NCBI RefSeq assembly: GCF_003311635.1
Contig: NZ_QEXL01000016.1
Coordinates: forward strand, 41,693-83,544
DNA length: 41,852 nt
DNA from: Novacetimonas cocois
GTDB taxonomy: Bacteria; Pseudomonadota; Alphaproteobacteria; Acetobacterales; Acetobacteraceae
Direction of reading: 5' to 3'
Made by a program: the position numbers and the translations under genes
The notes under the pieces: generated by a model
Databases searched by the model: none
What the model saw: only the letters and a program-made list of their open reading frames with translations
Told to the model about the DNA's origin: nothing
Part shown: in pieces, positions 1 to 8,699 of the stretch
Layout of the letters: each line of letters starts with the position of its first letter
Position numbering within the stretch: position 1 is the first letter of the stretch

Positions 1-500
1 CATTATATATGTCTGATCGCCTGAGATACGAGGCACATGGGACAGGATCAAGATTATTCGTACCCATGGCCGGTAATATGTTCCATCCGCCGTTTCCTGA
101 AGCAGCCTTCGTATCACATGTATCCCTGCCGCCTTGAGGCATGACCGTCACCCGATATCTTCCCCGCGCCAATATGGCAGGTCTGGAAGCTGCTTCAATC
201 TGCAAAATTCAAGTTTTTTAAAACAAAATCATACTGTTAAATAATCATTCACATCTACGACGACATTTCCCCCGCGCACCGGCCTGCCAGGAATGGCAGA
301 CAATAACGGAACCCTATGGTTTCCCTGATTCAACCCTCATCGACCATCGTGGTTCTGGTAATACACGGTCACAAATCTTTTCTCTTCGTAATCCGTCGAG
401 GACTGCCATCCTGCCATGACCAGACACCGGATCATCCCTGACGGGAATGACCCGGTGAACAGGCCCTGACCTGATAAAGGGGTAGGGGACTAGATTGTCG
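1..500. other. Intergenic region with no recognised gene
   Basis: I see no convincing reading frame on either strand in this stretch. It lies beyond the 3' end of the leftward capsule operon. A notably AT-rich patch runs from about 200 to 260, unlike the GC-rich genes around it. It may contain the promoter of a gene to the left of the window, but no clear -35/-10 pair stands out. Confidence 0.5.
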
Positions 501-547
501 AAAAAAGGGCATTCATGCCTGACACATGTCCTGCATCAATGCCCCCT
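501..547 (-). terminator. Rho-independent terminator of the kpsM-kpsE-kpsD unit
   Basis: Read on the minus strand, GGGCATT pairs with AATGCCC (plus-strand arms 507-513 and 538-544). A second inner pairing GATGC/GCAT extends the stem. The 3' arm is followed directly by a run of six T. It begins about 11 bases after the kpsD stop, the expected place for the end of the capsule transcript. Confidence 0.75.
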
Positions 548-557
548 TCCGACCGGA

Positions 558-1772
558 TCACTGCATGCTTCTGCCGGCCGACATACCCGGTGAGATCAGC
601 GTGTTGATCAGGTTGAACATCTTGGACAGCTTGTTGATTTTTGCGTTCGCGATGTAAATCGTATCTTTGTTTTTCATGATGAAATGCTGGGCAAGGAAGA
701 AGCTTGCCGGGTTCATCATGTCAATCTGGTAGATGATGGGGGTAAGCGGCTTCTGCGGATCCACAGGCAGGCCCAGACGCTCGGCGATCTCGGAACTTTC
801 ATAGCGGAAGACAAACACCGCATTCGGATCGGCACGGGCGTCCTGTGGACCACCCACCTTTGCCAGCGCTTCCGCCAGGGTGACGCTGGATTTCGTGAAC
901 GGCGTTTCCGTCGGCTTTCCGGCCGCGCCAAACACGGTGAATGTCCGGGGTTCGAAAATCAGCTGAAGCCGGTCGCCCGCTTCCATCAGGATATTCTGTT
1001 CGGGATTATCCTCGATCAGCTTCAGCGAACCTTCGGCGATCTGGTTATGCCGCGTCAGCTGGACCGTCGTGTCTTCCGGCTGATGCAGTCCTCCCCCCAC
1101 CAGTGCCACGACATCCACCAGGCGTTCCTGATGCAGCGTCAGCGGAAGGCGACCGGGCTTGGCGACGTCGCCATACACGATGATGGAATTCGTCAGATTC
1201 TTGGAAATCAGCACCATCACCTGTGGCGACTGGGACTTCCCTTTCAGAGCGGCGCGTATCCTGTCCGCGATTTCATCCGATGTCAGTCCGTTCACCTGAA
1301 GATGCCCGGCATACGGCATATCGATCGTGCCATCCCCATTCACGAGGATGGACGAGAACGTGCTTCTTCTGGCGATACCGGAGGCCGGACTGGTGCTGGA
1401 GGACGGCAGATACAGGCTGTTGCCCATTTCATACACGTCGATATCGAGCATGTCCCCCGGACCGGCGCGATCACTGTTATAATGCGCCATGGCGGGCGAC
1501 TGCTCGATATTGGAAAACAGGGGCGGTGCTTGGCTGTTGAGCAGCGTGATCAGGTCCGGGCTGACCTGCACGATCCCATAGCCGATGGTATTTTTCCTAG
1601 GATTGGACTGTGCGCTTTTGACGCCGGATTCCGTAGGCCCGCTGTCAGGAAGTGTATCGCACCCAGCCAAGAGAACCATTGGCAGAAATCCTGCGACCAC
1701 TGTCTTTTTCCATCTGGAAAGAACTTTTTGTGTGAAGAGTGCGTTTCCCCATACCCTAGATCGCATGTTCAC
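558..1772 (-). CDS. kpsD: Capsule/polysaccharide export outer-membrane lipoprotein, KpsD/Wza-type (copy 1)
   Basis: Periplasmic and outer-membrane channel component of polysaccharide export. The N-terminus has a basic start, a hydrophobic stretch and the lipobox LLAGC (about residues 34-38), so it is predicted to be a lipoprotein. The body shows the polysaccharide export domain (GPGDMLDIDVYEMGN, then VNGDGTIDMPYAGHLQVNGL) followed by SLBB-like repeats (VVYGDV..PGRLPL; FTVFGAAGKP). Start: GTG at 1772, with an in-frame ATG two codons later at 1766; both overlap the end of kpsE by 11-17 bases, indicating translational coupling. It is the last gene of kpsM-kpsE-kpsD and is followed by a terminator. 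A paralogue with closely similar N- and C-termini lies at 17850-19112. Family assignment is secure; the exact start is not. Confidence 0.9.
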   Translation of the reverse strand: MNMRSRVWGNALFTQKVLSRWKKTVVAGFLPMVLLAGCDTLPDSGPTESGVKSAQSNPRKNTIGYGIVQVSPDLITLLNSQAPPLFSNIEQSPAMAHYNSDRAGPGDMLDIDVYEMGNSLYLPSSSTSPASGIARRSTFSSILVNGDGTIDMPYAGHLQVNGLTSDEIADRIRAALKGKSQSPQVMVLISKNLTNSIIVYGDVAKPGRLPLTLHQERLVDVVALVGGGLHQPEDTTVQLTRHNQIAEGSLKLIEDNPEQNILMEAGDRLQLIFEPRTFTVFGAAGKPTETPFTKSSVTLAEALAKVGGPQDARADPNAVFVFRYESSEIAERLGLPVDPQKPLTPIIYQIDMMNPASFFLAQHFIMKNKDTIYIANAKINKLSKMFNLINTLISPGMSAGRSMQ

Positions 1773-2901
1773 GCATCCCGGTAATAAGCAGCCGCCCGAT
1801 CATGAAAGTCAGGCCCGAGCCAATGAACACAGCCAAAATCATACGGAAAACATGGGGATAAGTTATCATTCCTGGCAGATTTGGCTCTACCACGCGTACG
1901 ACATACACCTGCTGCTGACGGGCTATCGCGCGCGCATTTTCCAGTTCCGACGCCGATGTCATATAGGCTTGCTGGGCAAATTCACGGTCCAGCATCAATT
2001 CGTCATAATCCGCGATATTGGCGTATACACCTTTTGTCTTCTGGGTCAGGCGACGCTGGGCCTCGATCTCCTCGTCAAGAGCCTTGATACGCTGCTTGAG
2101 CGTCAGGACCTGAGGACTTGAAGCATTGAGGTTGCGCAGCATCTGGGCAAGCTGAGTATCCGATTGCGCCAGTTCTGTTTCAAGCTGACCAATCAAACTG
2201 ATTCCGACGACACTGGATTTCGAAGGATCAACATCACCCGACCTCTGACGGAACGCCGTCATTCGATGCTGGACGTCCTTAACCCGGTTTTCCGCAATAG
2301 TAACTTCCTCATCTGCGGCCTTGATGGTGTTTTCCGCTACCAGCCTGTTGAATGCATTTATACGCTCTTCACCAAGCTTCAGCAGTTCGTCTGCGATACG
2401 CTTAGCCTCCTCCGGACGGAAAGCGCGCACGTCCAGAGTGGTGACACCCGTGTCTTCATGAAACACGACGTCAATATGATTCAGATAGTACCATAGCAAG
2501 CGTTCAGGCGTCGGGTGCTCATAGAACAGTCGTGAGAGGATATCTATGTCCGGATGGCGGAACATCGCCACCAGATTCAGGCGCTGCTGCAGGGAATCCA
2601 CAGCATCGTGCGATTTGAGATATGTATTGACAGCGAAATTTTCCGCAAGGCCCGCTCCGCCAGAAGCTATGGGACTGCCTCCACCCATCATCATCGCGGC
2701 GCCTGCGCCACTTGCCCTGGTAGAAGGACGGCTATCCTTAACCACGAACGCAGCCTCAGACTCATACTGTCCACTTGCAATCAGCGTGTAATATACAAGA
2801 GCCAGAAATGTAGGCAGAACCACGACAATAAGAACAGGTGCATGCCGCCGCAAGAATGCCGTCATGCCAGAATGCGTATCTGGCGTCTCAGCGTTGATCA
2901 T
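1756..2901 (-). CDS. kpsE: Capsule polysaccharide export inner-membrane protein, KpsE-type (PCP family)
   Basis: Polysaccharide co-polymerase/export protein that in group-2 capsule systems links the inner-membrane ABC transporter (KpsMT) with the outer-membrane KpsD. The 381-residue product has an N-terminal membrane helix (PVLIVVVLPTFLALVYYTLI), a periplasmic domain beginning SGQYESEAAFVVKD, a long helical region rich in E, Q, A and R that should form a coiled coil (about residues 180-310), and a second membrane helix near the C-terminus (VFRMILAVFIGSGLTFMIG). I chose the ATG at 2901 because AGAGG lies just upstream and because an earlier start would run into kpsM. An unusual GGAGLA/MMMGGGS glycine-rich insert sits just after the first periplasmic strand. 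Confidence 0.88.
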   Translation of the reverse strand: MINAETPDTHSGMTAFLRRHAPVLIVVVLPTFLALVYYTLIASGQYESEAAFVVKDSRPSTRASGAGAAMMMGGGSPIASGGAGLAENFAVNTYLKSHDAVDSLQQRLNLVAMFRHPDIDILSRLFYEHPTPERLLWYYLNHIDVVFHEDTGVTTLDVRAFRPEEAKRIADELLKLGEERINAFNRLVAENTIKAADEEVTIAENRVKDVQHRMTAFRQRSGDVDPSKSSVVGISLIGQLETELAQSDTQLAQMLRNLNASSPQVLTLKQRIKALDEEIEAQRRLTQKTKGVYANIADYDELMLDREFAQQAYMTSASELENARAIARQQQVYVVRVVEPNLPGMITYPHVFRMILAVFIGSGLTFMIGRLLITGMREHAI

Positions 2902-2960
2902 ACTACCTCTTATCCTGGAATGGCACGGCCATATAGCATATCGATCTGGATGTGGCCATT

Positions 2961-3773
2961 TCAGCCTAAATGGACATCCTTGCGGACTTTCCTGATGCTT
3001 ATCAGTCCGATATAGGTCAATACCAGACACCAGCCAATTGCATAGGCAGGATAGGTATAATCGCTCGTGTAGGAGCTAAACTGCCCTTCGCGGATGAATT
3101 CGAACATCTCTGTCGTTGGAAAACATGAGAAATACCATCTGAAAGGATCCGGCATTGTCTGTTGCAATGTGAATGCCCCGCTGATCGGCAAGCTTAGATA
3201 CATTGCTGGATGCGCAAGTCGTTCAACCACAGTGGACTTTTCACTGTAGGCTGCAAGAATCATGGACAGCCCAAACGAAAACCATAACAATAGTACTAGT
3301 CCCCAGATCATCAGCAACGGACGCTGCGGCAAAAAGCCATATGATATCGACTGCATCAAGAGCGAGAGGAAAATCACCGCAAGGATGGTGGAGGCAGCTT
3401 CCAGTATGGCACGGGAAAAGAGGATATCAAAAATCGTGACTATTCGATGATAGAGTAATGTACGATTGGCCTCTATGGCACCACCGGCACGACTAACCAC
3501 AGAACGGTATAGACAAAAAAATGTATATCCCGACGTAATAAAAGATCCTGTTGGCATACCGACGTGCACAAAAGGTCCTTGGGAAAAATGAAGCACTGTA
3601 ACGCCGATCGTGAGCAGTGAGGGCTCCATCATAACCCATAGGAAACCTATGTTGTCACGCCCGAAACGCGTATGCAACTCCCGGATAATGAGAGCTCCTA
3701 TGACATGCCACTGAGTATTGAAACCGTTTTTAATAAGTTCGACTTCAGAATACCTCTTTTTAACCTGTGTCAT
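2961..3773 (-). CDS. kpsM: Capsule polysaccharide ABC transporter permease, KpsM-type
   Basis: Inner-membrane permease of the ABC-2 family that moves lipid-linked capsule polysaccharide across the cytoplasmic membrane. The 270-residue product starts with a cytoplasmic helix carrying the family signature ALIIRELHTRFGRDNIGFLWVMMEPSLL and then has about six hydrophobic segments. Length fits KpsM. I chose the ATG at 3773 (MTQVKKRYSE); a TTG 36 bases upstream is possible but lacks a ribosome site. Its ATPase partner KpsT is not adjacent; it is encoded at 12149-12802 on the other strand. The gene is separated from manC by about 570 bases and so probably has its own promoter or leader in that gap. 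Confidence 0.9.
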   Translation of the reverse strand: MTQVKKRYSEVELIKNGFNTQWHVIGALIIRELHTRFGRDNIGFLWVMMEPSLLTIGVTVLHFSQGPFVHVGMPTGSFITSGYTFFCLYRSVVSRAGGAIEANRTLLYHRIVTIFDILFSRAILEAASTILAVIFLSLLMQSISYGFLPQRPLLMIWGLVLLLWFSFGLSMILAAYSEKSTVVERLAHPAMYLSLPISGAFTLQQTMPDPFRWYFSCFPTTEMFEFIREGQFSSYTSDYTYPAYAIGWCLVLTYIGLISIRKVRKDVHLG

Positions 3774-4344
3774 ATCTTTGCTGATCCACCAGCAGCTGGA
3801 CACCCGCAAGCCAAGTACCTACTGGGCATTTCCTGCCGGTCTCCATAAATGGGTCCTGTCGTCATGTTAGGACAATGAACAAATAAGCAGGAGCTTCCCT
3901 TACCCCACCTCTCCCTCCTTGTCGAGACGGAAGCGATCCGCCCCGACATCCTCGCACAGACACCCCGATTTCCAGCGATTTTCATGTTATGAAACGTTAC
4001 ACAAACCTGAGTAACTGGACAGAACCATACATGAACCACATCACACATAGTCATGGTCCGTCCGTTGCAGAAACGACAGAGGCCTGCGGTTTTCACAGAA
4101 AACATATCAGAATAACTGATAACATAAGCTCCCGATGGGACTTATGTTACGCGGATGCATATCCAATACATAAGAAAGAAGAGATATGCACCACGCCAGC
4201 ATGTTGCAGACAACATGCTTTATGATGGCGGTTTGAGACCAAATTATGGCACGCCATCGGAGGGTGCAGGACGCCAAGTCCCCAAAACACCCCCACCATC
4301 CCGTTTCACCCGCCGGGGACCCGGCAGGCTTGCACAGATATCAT
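3774..4344. other. Gene-free gap between manC and kpsM containing three stem-loops
   Basis: No credible gene. The right half holds three consecutive inverted repeats. At 4122-4147, ACATAAG pairs with CTTATGT, with inner TCCC/GGGA arms. At 4198-4219, AGCATGTTG pairs with CAACATGCT around a 4-base loop. At 4224-4258, GATGGCG pairs with CGCCATC around a 21-base loop. They could be the end of the manC transcript, the leader of kpsMED, or a small RNA. The left part, next to kpsM, shows no clear promoter. Confidence 0.55.
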
Positions 4345-5814
4345 TCAGACCCGGGCATAATCGTCTTCAATGCGCACGATGTCATCTTCCCCCAGATAGG
4401 GGCCCGACTGCACCTCGATCAGGGTCAGGGGAATGCGTCCGGGATTCAGGAGACGATGGACAGAGCCCAGCGGCAGGTAGATGCTTTCGTTTTCACGAAC
4501 CATATGCTCTTCATTGTCACGCGTGACGATGGCCGTGCCTTCCACCACCACCCAGTGTTCCGCCCGGTGGAAATGCTTCTGGAGCGACAGCTTGCGACCC
4601 GGGTCAACCACGATCCGCTTCACCTGGAAACGATCCCCCTTGGTCAGGCCCTCGTAAAAGCCCCACGGACGATAGTTGCGGTTATGGGTCCTCGCTTCGG
4701 GACGGCCCGCCGCCTCCAGCCGGGACACGACCTGCTTCACGTCCTGTGCATGATCACGGTGTGACACCAGCACCGCATCCTGCGTCACGACGACAATCAG
4801 GTCGTCCACGCCGCTGACCGCGGCGACAATGCCGTCCGATCGCACATAACAGTTGCGGCTGTGGGATAGGAAGACATCGCCACTGGTGACATTGCCATCC
4901 TCGTCCTTTTCACTCAGTTCCCACAGCGCATCCCAGCTGCCAACATCAGACCAGCCCAGATCGGCAGGTACGACGGCGGCATGCTGCGTTCGCTCCGCAA
5001 CCGCATAATCGATCGATATGTCGGGGGATTCAGAAAAATATGTCGGGTTGAGGCGGATAAAGTCCGCATCCCTTGTCTGTTCCTTGACGGACTGGCGCAC
5101 GGCCGCAAGCACATCCGGAGCATACTGCTCCAGTTCCTCGATGATTGTGCCGGCACGGAACAGGAACATGCCGGAATTCCACAGATATTCCCGGGTCCCA
5201 AGCATTTCCTCGGCACGGGCGGCATCAGGCTTCTCTATGAAGGACGAAACCTGATAGACGCCCCCTATGCCCGCAAGTTGCGGCCCGAGACGGATATAGC
5301 CGTATCCGGTATCTGGCCGCGTCGGGGTCATGCCAAAAGTGACAATATGCCCTTCACGCGCGGCCTGCACGCCACGCCCCAGAACGTCCTTGAGGTTCTC
5401 CGGCTTGCTGATGGCGGCGTCGGCGGCCATGATCCACAGAACGGCATTGGGATCGGTTTCCGCGACCAGCAGGGCGGCGGCGGCAATCGCCGGCGCCGAG
5501 TTGCGTCCCATCGGTTCCAGGACGATACGGGCGTCGGTAATTCCGACCTCGCGCAGCTGCTCGGCAATGATGAAGCGATGTTCCTGGTTGCACACGACGA
5601 TCGGCGCGCCAACCGTGCACGAGACACCGCGCAGCGCCGTTTCCTGAAGCAGCGTCTGCTGCGACAGCAGGGGCCAGAACTGTTTGGGAAAGCTTTTGCG
5701 CGAAACCGGCCACAGGCGGCTTCCGGAGCCACCAGATAAGATAACAGGTATGACAGGGTTTGTATTATCAGGAAGATTTTCTGAAACTGTTGAAGATTTC
5801 TTGAGCATGGACAT
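4345..5814 (-). CDS. manC: Bifunctional mannose-1-phosphate guanylyltransferase / mannose-6-phosphate isomerase (type II)
   Basis: Makes GDP-mannose (mannose-1-P + GTP) and, in the bifunctional AlgA/XanB type, also interconverts fructose-6-P and mannose-6-P. At 489 residues it is full length. The N-terminal nucleotidyltransferase signature GGSGSRLWP is at residues 28-36 with the KSFPKQF segment after it. The C-terminal cupin has the isomerase motif QKHFHRAEHWVVVEGTA at about 412-428. Start: ATG at 5814 preceded by AGGGGG; a second ATG six bases inside the frame (5808) is possible. It lies between the glycosyltransferase/kpsSC group and kpsMED, suggesting that the capsule or another surface glycan contains mannose or a GDP-mannose-derived sugar. 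The 142-base AT-rich upstream gap may carry a promoter. Confidence 0.93.
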   Translation of the reverse strand: MSMLKKSSTVSENLPDNTNPVIPVILSGGSGSRLWPVSRKSFPKQFWPLLSQQTLLQETALRGVSCTVGAPIVVCNQEHRFIIAEQLREVGITDARIVLEPMGRNSAPAIAAAALLVAETDPNAVLWIMAADAAISKPENLKDVLGRGVQAAREGHIVTFGMTPTRPDTGYGYIRLGPQLAGIGGVYQVSSFIEKPDAARAEEMLGTREYLWNSGMFLFRAGTIIEELEQYAPDVLAAVRQSVKEQTRDADFIRLNPTYFSESPDISIDYAVAERTQHAAVVPADLGWSDVGSWDALWELSEKDEDGNVTSGDVFLSHSRNCYVRSDGIVAAVSGVDDLIVVVTQDAVLVSHRDHAQDVKQVVSRLEAAGRPEARTHNRNYRPWGFYEGLTKGDRFQVKRIVVDPGRKLSLQKHFHRAEHWVVVEGTAIVTRDNEEHMVRENESIYLPLGSVHRLLNPGRIPLTLIEVQSGPYLGEDDIVRIEDDYARV

Positions 5815-5956
5815 TACAAACCCCCTAATTTGTTCTTATGGTTCTACAATAAATATGTATCGGAAAATCTACCATCGCATGATATATTACATTCAGTATT
5901 TGTAATCGTTCCGGATGCATAAATTTTCACACGTCAGGTCTGGGTATAACGTGTCG

Positions 5957-6118
5957 TTATGATGTCAAATTTTCCATGCTCCTGAAATCCTGACAATCCG
6001 GTGTTGCATACAGACGGTTTTTTCGAGCCAAAGTTTCAATATCCTGTTCAATTAATTCTGCCCGGTCAAGCACACGGCAGGCCATTCCCCTGATATCATG
6101 TCGCATTCCGATCTTCAC
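5957..6118 (-). CDS. Short ORF translationally coupled to the capsule glycosyltransferase
   Basis: A 53-codon frame that I do not recognise. It starts with GTG whose last two bases and the following A form the TGA stop of the glycosyltransferase (GTGA overlap). An AGAGG lies five bases upstream of the GTG, a good ribosome site inside the end of the previous gene. The product is charged and probably helical (for example RAELIEQDIETLARKNRLY), without a signal peptide or membrane segment. Codon choice is more AT-rich than in its neighbours (GAA, AAA, ATT, TTA). It may be a real small protein of the capsule operon or the leftover tail of a lost gene. There is no homology evidence. Confidence 0.45.
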   Translation of the reverse strand: MKIGMRHDIRGMACRVLDRAELIEQDIETLARKNRLYATPDCQDFRSMENLTS

Positions 6119-7350
6119 GGGCACCTCTCGTGCAATTCGCCGGAACCGCACAGGTCCTCGATGAACGAAAGGCCTTCGCGCACCTGCCGGGGCCAGGAAA
6201 AGAGCTTCGCCGTGGCAAGCTTCCTGCCCGGACGATGGTCCTCTATGCTGCCTGTCATCAGGTCTTCGATCGCCCTGCGCCATCCCATGCCGTCAAGAGG
6301 ATCGACATAGGTCGCCGCCTGGCCCGCGATCTCATGGAAAACAGGGATGTCACTGCAGACGGCCGGGACATCGAGTTTCAGGGCTTCCGACAGGGGCAGG
6401 CCGTATCCTTCGACAAATGAGGGAAACAGCAACCCACGCGCGCCCAGCAGAAGCGCCGCCACCTCGGGATCGGACTGCCCATTGCATTCCCTTACAACAC
6501 CCTGCAGGGCGGGACAGCGTTCGATCATGTCCAGGATATTCTCATTTTCCCACCCCCGGCGCCCCACCAAAACAAGGTGGGGAACATTGTTCGCGCCATT
6601 GCATTCCACCATCGCGCGCCACAGGTTAAGCAGCAGAAGATGGTTCTTTCGTGGCTCGATCGTCCCCAGACAGACGAAATAGGGATGCGGATTCCCGACG
6701 GGAATGGAGGCTGCTCCCTCCACCACGCCATGCGGCACGACGCGGACCGGCAATCCATTGCGCCTGTGACGCGCATACCGCGCCAGCGATCCCGCCACGG
6801 CCTGCGAGGGGACGATCACGCCCCGCGCCAGCGCAAGGACCGTATTCATCCGGGCCTCGTGCCGGGCAGGTTCGCGCGGGCGCGCGTATTCAGGATATTC
6901 GATGGGGATGAGGTCATGCACCATCGGCACAAGACACGCCCCCTGCCGCCGCAGGAACCGCTCGATACTGCCCGCGCGATTCAGGTGATGGTGCGACAAC
7001 AGCAGATAGACCGCCCTGTCATGCCCTGCTGCCGCTGCCGGACGGAAAGACCGCCCTAACATCGCCTTTTGCACCATCCGCCGCGCTGCGCCGCGCACGT
7101 CACGACACAGATGATGTTTTCCCTGCCATACCTTTTCCGTCAGCCTTATGAAGCTTTCGGCCTGGTCAAACGGCAGCGGCACAATGACGCCCAGCGGTGA
7201 AATCGCAACGAACGTGACCCGCCGCGCGTCATGGCGCAAAAGATAGTCGGCATATTCGAATTCGATCCGATCGATCCCGGTCGGCACGACAGATCCGGCC
7301 CGGGCAATCAGACGGGAAATATCCAGATAGATATAAGGACAGCGCGGCAT
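6115..7350 (-). CDS. GT4-family glycosyltransferase of the capsule locus
   Basis: A 411-residue cytoplasmic glycosyltransferase with the GT-B fold, group 1 (GT4). The N-terminal half begins YLDISRLIARAG followed by PTGIDRIEFEYADYLL, the donor-independent acceptor half. The C-terminal half carries the group-1 signatures CLGTIEPRKNH, LVLVGRRGWENE and the E-x7-E-like region FPSFVEGYGLPLSEALKLDVPAVCSD. It starts eight bases after the kpsS stop and ends in a GTGA overlap with a short ORF, so it is part of one leftward operon kpsC-kpsS-GT4. It probably adds a repeat-unit sugar, possibly mannose given the manC gene nearby. Donor and linkage cannot be read from sequence. Confidence 0.88.
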   Translation of the reverse strand: MPRCPYIYLDISRLIARAGSVVPTGIDRIEFEYADYLLRHDARRVTFVAISPLGVIVPLPFDQAESFIRLTEKVWQGKHHLCRDVRGAARRMVQKAMLGRSFRPAAAAGHDRAVYLLLSHHHLNRAGSIERFLRRQGACLVPMVHDLIPIEYPEYARPREPARHEARMNTVLALARGVIVPSQAVAGSLARYARHRRNGLPVRVVPHGVVEGAASIPVGNPHPYFVCLGTIEPRKNHLLLLNLWRAMVECNGANNVPHLVLVGRRGWENENILDMIERCPALQGVVRECNGQSDPEVAALLLGARGLLFPSFVEGYGLPLSEALKLDVPAVCSDIPVFHEIAGQAATYVDPLDGMGWRRAIEDLMTGSIEDHRPGRKLATAKLFSWPRQVREGLSFIEDLCGSGELHERCP

Positions 7351-7358
7351 GATGAATG

Positions 7359-8699
7359 TCAGCGCACACCATCAGACACGACCACGTTGCGCGACACCCG
7401 CACCACTTCCGACAGGGCAGGGGCGGAAGCAACCATGTCAGGAACGCGGGCCATGCGGTTATGCGCGGGCAACACCTGCGAGACGCGCTGGATCACGCCC
7501 TCGACCAGGCTGGACAACCCTTCGGGGGAGAAGAAACCGCCCGCAATCAGGCAGCGGTTCACCAGCACCCGGTAGAATGCGTTGAAGGTCGCTGTGTCCG
7601 GAGGTGTCGGATGGGACCAGAAATTATCAAGGCCGTTCTGGTCCGTGATATCGGGAATGTCATATACCGCCTCACCCAGCGTGATGACCGGAACGCCCGA
7701 GGACAGCGCCAGCGTGCCTGTCGTGCTGTTGATGGTGACCACCCCCTGCGCCGTGCGCACGATGACCGCGATATCGCCCGCTTCAAGGAAATAGACCCGA
7801 TCCGCGACATTTTCCGCCTGCGCGATCTGGCGCGTCAGTTCACGCCAGTCCCGCACGCCATTGTCAAGCGGATGCTCCTTGACCAGCAGGACCAGATCCT
7901 TCGGGGCATTCGTGGCAAAGGAATGGATGACCTTGCGCAATGCCGGCTCCATCCCCGAAAAGGGCGAATGCAGCCGCACCTGTGCATCGGCATCAAGCTG
8001 GAGCGGGAAGAGCATGTAGGGGATATGCTGCGTCTCGACCCGCTGCACGATCTGCATGGCTTCCTCGGTCGCGGCCTTGCGCCGGCGCAGACGCTTGAGC
8101 CAGCCCACCCCTTCCTTGAGCGGATGCCACGGGCGGTAATCACACCAGTGGCGGTAATGCCAGCGGCTCAGCAGGTCGGCGGAATTGTAGGCCACGGCCT
8201 CCAGCGCGCGGCGGCGGAAGGACGAGGGGACGGGATGATGCGGCGGCATCGGCGGCAGCAGGGCCGCTTCCTTGCGATACCACTCGGGATCGCGGGGCAG
8301 AGCTGAATGGCCATTGACACCGCCGAGTTCAAGCGTGACCCAGTCAGGGCGGATGTAACCTTCCTCGAACACATGCACGGGAATATGCATCCTGGCGCAT
8401 GCCGCAATGGCGACCCGATGCAGGGGACGGCAGTCCCCGAACAGAATTACATCGGTAATACGATAACGTTTTATTACATTTTGAAAAAAATCAGGCCATT
8501 CTTCATCCGTGCCTGTAAAGTCAATACCATTGGGCAGACCCCAGAACAGGCGGTCACCACCATTGAAATTGATCTTGTAGACGCCATAGCCGGTCTTGCG
8601 GAAAGCTTTGCCAAGCTCGCGGAAAAATGGCCCCATCAATCCCTGCAGAAAAAGAAATCTGCGTTCGCCCACAACGCTTCTTTCAGAAACATTATTCAT
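7359..8699 (-). CDS. kpsS: Capsule biosynthesis protein KpsS-type (beta-Kdo transferase family)
   Basis: KpsS of group-2 capsule systems adds the first Kdo residue to phosphatidylglycerol, starting the lipid anchor and poly-Kdo linker. The 446-residue product starts with FLFLQGLMGPFFRELGKAFRKTGYGVYKINFNGGD, the KpsS-type N-terminus, followed by DVILFGDCRPLHR and a conserved EEGYIRPDWVTLE segment. The C-terminal half shows LVKEHPLDNG and the TINSTTGTLALSSGVPVITLGEAVYDIP region typical of KpsS/KpsC-like capsule enzymes. Its ATG overlaps the end of kpsC by eight bases, indicating coupling. Length is near the family norm. The enzymatic role is from the family, not shown by the sequence alone. Confidence 0.9.
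   Translation of the reverse strand: MNNVSERSVVGERRFLFLQGLMGPFFRELGKAFRKTGYGVYKINFNGGDRLFWGLPNGIDFTGTDEEWPDFFQNVIKRYRITDVILFGDCRPLHRVAIAACARMHIPVHVFEEGYIRPDWVTLELGGVNGHSALPRDPEWYRKEAALLPPMPPHHPVPSSFRRRALEAVAYNSADLLSRWHYRHWCDYRPWHPLKEGVGWLKRLRRRKAATEEAMQIVQRVETQHIPYMLFPLQLDADAQVRLHSPFSGMEPALRKVIHSFATNAPKDLVLLVKEHPLDNGVRDWRELTRQIAQAENVADRVYFLEAGDIAVIVRTAQGVVTINSTTGTLALSSGVPVITLGEAVYDIPDITDQNGLDNFWSHPTPPDTATFNAFYRVLVNRCLIAGGFFSPEGLSSLVEGVIQRVSQVLPAHNRMARVPDMVASAPALSEVVRVSRNVVVSDGVR

Noticed and set aside
684-1784. Long open frame opposite kpsD copy 1
   Set aside because: It is the antisense shadow of a well-supported lipoprotein gene; composition is R/H/Q-rich and no ribosome site is present.
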